A model generated the notes under the pieces. The model was not told where the DNA came from. It saw nothing but the letters and a program-made list of their open reading frames with translations, and ran no database searches. From contig JAEEHB010000055.1 of assembly GCA_016280595.1 (NCBI GenBank), positions 1-57,275 on the forward strand: a stretch of 57,275 bases of DNA. The letters are read 5' to 3'. The position numbers were made by a program, and so were the translations under genes. Position 1 is the stretch's first letter; each line of letters opens with the position of its first letter. This DNA comes from Clostridiaceae bacterium (GTDB lineage: Bacteria > Bacillota > Clostridia > Oscillospirales > Acutalibacteraceae). Below are positions 52,312-57,275 of this stretch, piece after piece.

Positions 52312-53265
52312 TCAGGCTTCGGCGAGACCTTCCGAAATGCCGAGAATAACTATGCCGGCTATAACGGAAACAACACAGGCATACTGGCTCGCCTTTAGTT
52401 TTTCTTTCAGGAATATTCTTGAGAGAATCACCGACACTATGCAGTAGCACGCCACTATCGGAGCGGCAAGCATCGGCTTTCTCGCCATTGCGTAAACATA
52501 AAAAATCTGTCCGAATTCTTCACAGCAGGCTGCAAAGAAATTGGTTTTCTGTGATTTCGTAAACGGATTATATGCTTTCTTTGTTTTTATCAGCAGGAAA
52601 ATCCAGCATATAACAGCCGCGAGCAGGAAGGTGAGTCCGTAGAGAATAATCACGTCGATTTCGCCGAGACCGAGCCCGGTTTCTTCGTCAAGTATTATTC
52701 CGTCGGCGGCTGTGCCTGCGGTGTCAAACACACAGTAAAGAACAGGAAATATCAGGGCAAGCGCGCCGAGTTTATATTTCCTGTCTTCTGCTTTTTCTTC
52801 CGACGACAGTTTCTTTTCAACTGCGGCGAGAGCCACAACGCCGATAACTATTATCACCGTGCCGATTATATCGAGAGCGGAAAATTCGTCGCTTATTCTC
52901 TGCATCCTTCCGACTGCGGTGAAGTAGATAATCATGGCAACCGTCGAAAAAGCGCCCGAAGCGTTCTGCACGGGTGAGATTATCGAAAGTTCGAGGTATC
53001 GAAGGCCCGCATAGCCGACAACCATTGAGATTATGTATGAGATTGAAGCGGGCGAATACCTGAGAGCGTTTGTAACAAGGGATGAGAGCGAAAAACCGCT
53101 TTCCGCAAAGGGGAGCAGTCCGATTGAAACAACGCCCATTATAATGCCGACCCAGATTGCCGTTTTCAGGTGAGAGTAGCGGTCATCGCCGGGCGCGCTT
53201 TTTTTGTAGAAGAGATCCGCGAGACCCCAACCGAAGGTTGAGATAAGAGCAAAAATGAACCACAT
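52312..53265 (-). CDS. DMT-superfamily (EamA-like) transporter
   Basis: A 317-residue membrane protein with about ten helices opening WFIFALISTFGWGLADLFYKK and the second-half signature FGQIFYVYAMARKPMLAAPIVACY. A charged cytoplasmic loop (EKKLSSEEKAEDRKYK) separates the two halves. Substrate unknown. The ATG at 53265 follows GAGGAGG. It starts within two bases of the end of the acidic-tail protein gene, 15 bp ahead of mutS2. Confidence 0.82.
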   Translation of the reverse strand: MWFIFALISTFGWGLADLFYKKSAPGDDRYSHLKTAIWVGIIMGVVSIGLLPFAESGFSLSSLVTNALRYSPASISYIISMVVGYAGLRYLELSIISPVQNASGAFSTVAMIIYFTAVGRMQRISDEFSALDIIGTVIIVIGVVALAAVEKKLSSEEKAEDRKYKLGALALIFPVLYCVFDTAGTAADGIILDEETGLGLGEIDVIILYGLTFLLAAVICWIFLLIKTKKAYNPFTKSQKTNFFAACCEEFGQIFYVYAMARKPMLAAPIVACYCIVSVILSRIFLKEKLKASQYACVVSVIAGIVILGISEGLAEA

Positions 53266-53266
53266 A

Positions 53267-54160
53267 TTAAGCGATTTCCTCCTCAACGTCTGTCTGTAAT
53301 GCGTCTTCTTCTGATTCGCCTGTTTCTTCCTGAGTTACGGTTTCGCCGTTTTCGTCGGTGAGCGGCTCCGTGCTTTCGGTTTCGCCGGTCACGCTTTCAT
53401 CTGTAATATCGGTAACATCGGTTACTTCTTCCGTTTCCTCTTCGTAAGTGTAAGGAACGGTTGTTGTGCTTATCTGCGCCGCTATTTCCTGACCGTCGGC
53501 CGCCTGGATTGATGAAACATACATGCCGCCGCTTCTTTCGCGCAGAGTGATTTTCATATATTTGTCGGGCTCGGGCGAGGTGTATTCGCCGTCGCTTATA
53601 TCCGCCCATACCTTTGTGCCTATGTAGCCCACATTAAGCACAACGCTGCTGCCCTGTTTATCTATGCTGTACACTTTGGGGTTGTAAGCGGATTCAATGC
53701 CGGTAATCGGTATGATGTAACTCTGAAGAGCCGAATCGTAAGCGATGTCATAGCGGCTCATATCGGTGCTCGAATGAAGTTTCGCCACCTCTATCTCCGT
53801 GCCGTAGAGTTTTGTGAAACTCTCTTCAACATCCGCCTGAGGAATCTGAATACCGAAGTTTTCGCCCGTGGCATAGGGGTATTTGCTCATACCCTCCTCA
53901 TCCATAAGCAGAGCCCATATTGAAGAATAAAGCAGCTGTGATTTGTCCGCTTTGGTGAGGTCATCAAACGGGTCTGGGTCAAACATTACAACGGGTTTGA
54001 GAAGCGCCTCATAGTTTGCCTTCTGCGCCGCTTTTGTTTTGGCATCCTGCGCGTAGTTTATTCCCGCGCGTATCACGGTTATAAGCCCCACAACGGCGAG
54101 AATAACCGTCAGTATTCCCGCCGGCAGAGCAAGTCTATTTTTTTTCTTTTTGTTTGCCAC
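53267..54160 (-). CDS. Membrane-anchored protein with acidic Thr/Glu-rich tail
   Basis: A 297-residue protein that I cannot place in a family. A basic N-terminus (ANKKKKNRLALP) and one helix (AGILTVILAVVGLITVIRA) suggest N-in, C-out topology. The outside part is mixed alpha/beta (about residues 45-245), followed by a tail of about 50 residues rich in Thr, Glu and Asp (for example TDVTDITDESVTGETEST). The tail resembles linker or wall-spanning sequence. The start is GTG with GGGAGG upstream. It overlaps the FHA gene by 26 bases and is co-translated with it. Confidence 0.65.
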   Translation of the reverse strand: MANKKKKNRLALPAGILTVILAVVGLITVIRAGINYAQDAKTKAAQKANYEALLKPVVMFDPDPFDDLTKADKSQLLYSSIWALLMDEEGMSKYPYATGENFGIQIPQADVEESFTKLYGTEIEVAKLHSSTDMSRYDIAYDSALQSYIIPITGIESAYNPKVYSIDKQGSSVVLNVGYIGTKVWADISDGEYTSPEPDKYMKITLRERSGGMYVSSIQAADGQEIAAQISTTTVPYTYEEETEEVTDVTDITDESVTGETESTEPLTDENGETVTQEETGESEEDALQTDVEEEIA

Positions 54161-54596
54161 CTGCGGCACCTCCCGATTTATTGATAATCTTTGCAAGTCT
54201 TTCTTTGTTGCTGAAAACAAGGACCGCGTTTCCTATGGTTATTTTGTCACCGGTTGAAATCATCTGCGATTTTTCCGCCTGAGCGCCGTTTACAAACACA
54301 GGCGAATCCTTGTTGAGCCCTTTGATATACCAGCCGTCTTTGCCGCAGATTATCACCGCGTGCTGCCTCTGAACAGACGGAAGATCAAGGCTTATGTCAC
54401 AGTCCTTATGGCTTCCGATGGATGTTTCGCGGGCGGTAATGGGGTATACTTCTCCGGTGTGCGGGTCATATATCATCACATTCCCGAGCGACTGCGGCTT
54501 GCGCGAAAGCAGGGGAACGAGGCATAAACTCAGTATCAGCACCGCCAGAATCGGCAGGGCGTAGCGGGCATAGGGTAAGAAATCCGAAAAACTCAT
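54135..54596 (-). CDS. Membrane-anchored FHA-domain protein
   Basis: A 153-residue protein with an N-terminal helix (YALPILAVLILSLCLVPLL) and a C-terminal forkhead-associated domain (about residues 45-130): TARETSIGSHKDCDISLDLP, VQRQHAVIICGKDGWYIKG, DSPVFVNG and GDKITIGNAVLVF. FHA domains bind phosphothreonine. The helix probably places the domain in the cytoplasm. No Ser/Thr kinase or FtsW gene, the common partners, is visible here. ATG 54596 follows GGGAG. It heads the minus-strand unit that includes mutS2. Confidence 0.85.
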   Translation of the reverse strand: MSFSDFLPYARYALPILAVLILSLCLVPLLSRKPQSLGNVMIYDPHTGEVYPITARETSIGSHKDCDISLDLPSVQRQHAVIICGKDGWYIKGLNKDSPVFVNGAQAEKSQMISTGDKITIGNAVLVFSNKERLAKIINKSGGAAGGKQKEKK

Positions 54597-54630
54597 TTTT
54601 ACCACTCCCGTGCATATTTTTTCATCCTAT

Positions 54631-54659
54631 AATTTACTATAATATCTGTAAAAAGTCAA
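54631..54659 (-). promoter_or_regulatory. Promoter for the FHA-mutS2 unit
   Basis: Minus-strand TTGACT (54654-54659) and TAAATT (54631-54636) with a 17-bp spacer. An alternative -10 (TATAGT) is nearby. Confidence 0.6.
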
Positions 54660-54684
54660 CAATACACATTAATATAATACTCCC

Positions 54685-54713
54685 TTGAAACTCCTTGTTT
54701 ATAATGCTATAAT
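54685..54713 (+). promoter_or_regulatory. Promoter for the FAD oxidoreductase
   Basis: TTGAAA (54685-54690) and TATAAT (54708-54713) with a 17-bp spacer, divergent from the FHA promoter. Confidence 0.7.
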
Positions 54714-54748
54714 ACCTTGAGAGCAATTTGAGAAGCGGGGGTGACGTT

Positions 54749-56041
54749 ATGAAAAAAATACTCGTTGCAGGCTGCGGGCACGGCGGTCTTTATGCCGCTT
54801 ACGCGCTTGCAAAAGCAGGCTTTGATGTAACTGTTTTCGAGCAGAAGGAAAGAGATAATCTCGGCTACGACTGGCACGACTGCATTTATCCGCCCGATTT
54901 TGAGCGCCTCGGCATCCCTCTGCCCGAATGTGACGAAATCATACCGTTTTACGGCTCCGTTTATACCAACCCCGCAAAGACCGTGAAACTCAGGGTTGAT
55001 TTGCCCGAAGATTCAAAACTCAGATGTATCGACCGCATCTTTCTTCTCAATCACCTTGCGGACCTTGCCATTTCGGCAGGTGCCGAAATCCGTTTCGGCG
55101 TAAAGGTAAACGGCGCGGTTACAAGAAACAACGAAGTCACCGGACTTGACACCACCGAAGGCATTTTCAATGCCGACCTCGTAATAGATGCGGCGGGGCT
55201 TGATTCCCCCGTAAGAAGGAGCCTGCCCGAAAGCTGGGGCATAATCCGTGAATTGCCCGAAGACGATGTCTTTTATACATGGCGCGGCTATTTTGAAAAC
55301 AAGACCGGTGAAGTCAGCGACCCCGCGCAGACCATATATTTCTACCACTGCGGCAAACCCGGTATGGACTGGAATGTTACCGACAGAAATTTCATAGACA
55401 TACTTGTAGGCAGGTTTTATCCCATAGGGCAGGAGGACGTTGATGAGGCGGTAGCCGATGTGCGCGCCGATCTTCCCTTTATGGGCGATAAACTCATCAG
55501 GGGCGGCAGTTTCGAAAAGATACCTCTCAGGCTTCCACTTCCTCTGTTTGTATGGAACGGCTATGCCGCTGTAGGCGACAGCGCCTGTATGACCGAGCCG
55601 ATGAGCGGATCCGGTATCAACAACAGCATCAACGCCGGCGCCTATCTTGCCGAAACGGTTGCCGGTGCGCGCGGCGGCAAACTTACCCTTGAAGTGCTGT
55701 GGAAATATCAGTATAAATATTTCAAAAATTACGGCGAGCATCATTTTTCACCTGAAATCGTGCGCAGGATGCTTCAGTCACTTTCCGCGCAGGATATCGA
55801 TTATTTCTTCGAAAAGAGAATCCTTACGGAGAAAGAACTCAAAGCGGGCGGCATCACCGCTTCTTCCGTGTCGGAGACGGTGAACAGAATTATCGCTTTC
55901 ATTCCCAAAATCAATCTTCTGCCCGCGCTCTCGGGCGTGCCGTATAAAAACGGCATAGCCGAAAAGGTGAAAAAACTCATGCCTCAGAAGTATTCCCGTG
56001 ACGCTTACCTCAAGTGGCGAAAAGAATTTGAAAGGTTATAA
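54749..56041 (+). CDS. FAD-dependent oxidoreductase (geranylgeranyl reductase-like)
   Basis: A 430-residue flavoprotein with the Rossmann FAD motif VAGCGHGGLYAAYALAKAGFDVTVFE at the N-terminus, a DG-like region VIDAAGLDSPVR, and the ribityl-binding GYAAVGDSACMTEPMSGSGINNSIN. It belongs to the group of NAD(P)/FAD-dependent oxidoreductases that includes geranylgeranyl reductases and halogenases. Substrate unknown. ATG 54749 follows GGGGGTGA. It shares one base with the start of the next gene. Confidence 0.83.
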   Translation: MKKILVAGCGHGGLYAAYALAKAGFDVTVFEQKERDNLGYDWHDCIYPPDFERLGIPLPECDEIIPFYGSVYTNPAKTVKLRVDLPEDSKLRCIDRIFLLNHLADLAISAGAEIRFGVKVNGAVTRNNEVTGLDTTEGIFNADLVIDAAGLDSPVRRSLPESWGIIRELPEDDVFYTWRGYFENKTGEVSDPAQTIYFYHCGKPGMDWNVTDRNFIDILVGRFYPIGQEDVDEAVADVRADLPFMGDKLIRGGSFEKIPLRLPLPLFVWNGYAAVGDSACMTEPMSGSGINNSINAGAYLAETVAGARGGKLTLEVLWKYQYKYFKNYGEHHFSPEIVRRMLQSLSAQDIDYFFEKRILTEKELKAGGITASSVSETVNRIIAFIPKINLLPALSGVPYKNGIAEKVKKLMPQKYSRDAYLKWRKEFERL

Positions 56042-57144
56042 TGAAAATGAATATATTTATTGAATGGGCGCTTCTCTGCCTTGCCGCAGAGGCTGCCGTA
56101 ATTGCGGTGCACCTGCTTCTGCGCAAAAAACAGAACAGCAGAAAAGCGCGTATAATCACAATCATCTCTGAGTTTCTTGTTTCTGTTGCCTGCGCGACGA
56201 TTGTATTGGCTGGCCCCGTTTCATTCAGACCCGTTCAGCCCTTCCTTTTTGCGCTTTATGCGGTGCTCTTCGCGGATGCTTTGGGCCTTACCGTTTATTA
56301 TCTGATTTGCGCCATAGCGAAAAAAGAGAGAAAGACCGTTATCAGCCGAGTGATTTGCGCCGTTTTTGCCGTCGCTTTCATTGTTTACGGCACGGTGAAT
56401 ATGCAGATTGTAAAACCTGATTACCACACATATTATTCGCCCAAAATCAGCGGCGAAACAAAAATCGTGTTTGCGGCGGATATACACGTCGGCGGCTCAC
56501 AGCCCTTTGAAGTAACCGAAAAGACGGTGAAGGCAATGCTTAGCGAAAACGCCGACTGCATTATACTCGGCGGCGATATCACCGATGACTACACTACCGC
56601 TGAAGAAATGAAGAATATGTTTGCTCTCTTTGCAGGGAGCGAAACACCCGTTTACTATGTTTACGGCAATCACGACAGGCAGGCTCACGCCGACTACGCA
56701 AAAGGCAGGCAGTTTACGGAGGAAGAACTCGCTGAAACCCTTGCCGCCTGCGGTATCACGGCTCTTATTGATGAATATGCCGCCGTTAATGATGAACTTG
56801 TTATTCTCGGCAGGGAAGATGATTCCGTCAGCACCAGAAAAGACATCAAGGATTTGCCTGCAAATCCAAATGAAAGCGCCTACCTCGTTGTTGCCGACCA
56901 TCAGCCCGTAAAAGCGGATGAAAATCTTGAAACAGGTATGGACTTGCAGCTTTCCGGCCACACTCACGCCGGTCAGCTTTTCCCGCTCGGTTTGCTTTAC
57001 AGAGTTATCGGAGCATCCTGCGGAGAGTATAAAACGGGTAACGCTCTGCTCTATGTCAGCCCCGGTGCCTGCGGCTGGCGGATGCCTATAAGAACACAGT
57101 CGCAGTGCAGATACGAAGTAATAACCCTTATGCCTATGAAATAA
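56041..57144 (+). CDS. Membrane metallophosphoesterase (YkuE/YaeI-like)
   Basis: A 367-residue protein with four N-terminal membrane helices (residues 1 to about 125) and a calcineurin-like phosphoesterase domain carrying the metal motifs IVFAADIHVGG, LGGDITDD, YGNHDRQAH and LSGHTHAGQLFP. Relatives such as YkuE act at the cell surface; one E. coli relative (LpxH/YaeI types) acts on lipid phosphates. It overlaps the FAD gene by one base (TAATG). It stops 17 bp before the terminal repeat. Confidence 0.88.
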   Translation: MKMNIFIEWALLCLAAEAAVIAVHLLLRKKQNSRKARIITIISEFLVSVACATIVLAGPVSFRPVQPFLFALYAVLFADALGLTVYYLICAIAKKERKTVISRVICAVFAVAFIVYGTVNMQIVKPDYHTYYSPKISGETKIVFAADIHVGGSQPFEVTEKTVKAMLSENADCIILGGDITDDYTTAEEMKNMFALFAGSETPVYYVYGNHDRQAHADYAKGRQFTEEELAETLAACGITALIDEYAAVNDELVILGREDDSVSTRKDIKDLPANPNESAYLVVADHQPVKADENLETGMDLQLSGHTHAGQLFPLGLLYRVIGASCGEYKTGNALLYVSPGACGWRMPIRTQSQCRYEVITLMPMK

Positions 57145-57161
57145 AAAAATCCCGGTTTCGT
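57142..57161 (-). terminator. T-run downstream of the right repeat copy
   Basis: Read on the minus strand, the sequence after the repeat is ACGAAACCGGGATTTTTTTA. The T run is good but the possible stem (CCC/GGG) is only three base pairs, so I call this tentatively as the end of a transcript of the right repeat copy. Confidence 0.3.
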
Positions 57162-57275
57162 AAGGGCGGAGGGTCATAAAACAGTAATGCCTCAAAGAGC
57201 GACCTTTGCACATCTTATGCAGGGTTTCCTCCTCGGAATACAGCCAAGTATTCCTCGTCGTCAAAACCTGCAAAT
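57162..57275 (-). repeat. Structured repeat element, right copy, cut by the window edge
   Basis: Exact reverse complement of bases 27-140 (114 of 114). The copy is incomplete: the 5' part (26 bases in the left copy, containing the arms of the outer and second helix) lies beyond the window end. Both copies, if transcribed, would read towards the middle of the window. The flanking sequences differ immediately outside the 114 bp, so this marks the true edge of the shared unit on the inner side. Confidence 0.8.

Noticed and set aside
56497-57273. Minus-strand open frame of 258 codons across the right repeat
   Set aside because: It is antisense to the metallophosphoesterase, whose metal-binding motifs identify the true coding strand.
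1-57275. CRISPR arrays, tRNA, rRNA, insertion sequences or prophage genes
   Set aside because: I saw no regularly spaced repeats, no cloverleaf with a CCA end, no transposase or integrase motif and no phage structural gene. A careful tool search could still find a short RNA gene I missed.
1-57275. The terminal inverted repeat as telomere-like ends of a linear plasmid or phage
   Set aside because: Gene content is chromosomal housekeeping (rny, thrS, ffh, uvrBA, mutS2), with no replication, partition or terminal-protein gene, and the element is structured like an RNA rather than a simple terminus.

Overview
The window reads as chromosomal DNA of a strictly anaerobic, Gram-positive (Firmicutes) bacterium, most likely a gut- or rumen-type Clostridia near the Oscillospirales/Ruminococcaceae. 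This rests on gene content: RNase Y with YmdB, YlxM-Ffh, KhpA, T-box riboswitches, pyruvate:ferredoxin oxidoreductase, the hydrogenase maturase HydF, and secreted proteins of kinds common in gut Clostridia (DUF4838, CotH). Shine-Dalgarno sites are strong and many promoters are sigma-A-like with 17-bp spacers. I see no phage, transposase, CRISPR array, rRNA or tRNA. The organism assignment is inference.

Layout. 1-147: a structured repeat whose last 114 bp recur, exactly and inverted, at 57162-57275. 176-4600 (minus): rny, ymdB, a TtcA-like tRNA thiolase and a GH28 glycosidase. 4807-7060: thrS with a T-box leader. 7111-10734: pyruvate:ferredoxin oxidoreductase behind a promoter lying inside a long inverted repeat. 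10805-20697 (plus): a tightly spaced run of GH30 hydrolase, GPH-type sugar symporter with an unusual C-terminal extension, uvrB, uvrA, a NahK-like sugar kinase and a small unknown protein. 20999-23996 (minus): iron alcohol dehydrogenase and a lipoprotein 5'-nucleotidase. 24151-27004 (plus): a secreted lipase-like protein and a membrane protein. 27050-33116: EamA exporter, DUF6935-like protein, phosphodiesterase, secreted DUF4838 protein and a GH63-like glycosidase. 33161-35560 (minus): a T-box-controlled sodium/solute symporter and a hotdog thioesterase. 35614-36854: hydF. 36894-41429 (minus): CmpB-like membrane protein, HD protein, secG, yqeG, a secreted unknown and a secreted PHP protein. 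41521-45098 (plus): phosphosugar mutase and a secreted CotH protein. 45151-49616 (minus): yigZ, rpmE, and the classic ylxM-ffh-rpsP-khpA-rimM-trmD operon. 49906-54596 (minus): FHA protein, an anchored acidic-tail protein, a DMT transporter and mutS2. 54749-57144 (plus): an FAD oxidoreductase and a membrane metallophosphoesterase.

How it fits together. Sugar acquisition recurs: intracellular GH28, GH30 and GH63 enzymes, a GPH importer, a NahK-like kinase and a phosphosugar mutase would feed hexoses to glycolysis, with pyruvate oxidised to acetyl-CoA by the oxidoreductase, reduced ferredoxin supplying an [FeFe] hydrogenase (HydF is here, its partners are elsewhere) and ethanol made by the alcohol dehydrogenase. 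Translation and export housekeeping makes up most of the rest.

The most unusual signals are the terminal inverted structured element, a T-box whose best-fitting specifier is tyrosine in front of a sodium/solute symporter, operator-like palindromes on the nifJ and ylxM-ffh promoters, and DnaA-box-like repeats between mutS2 and ylxM.
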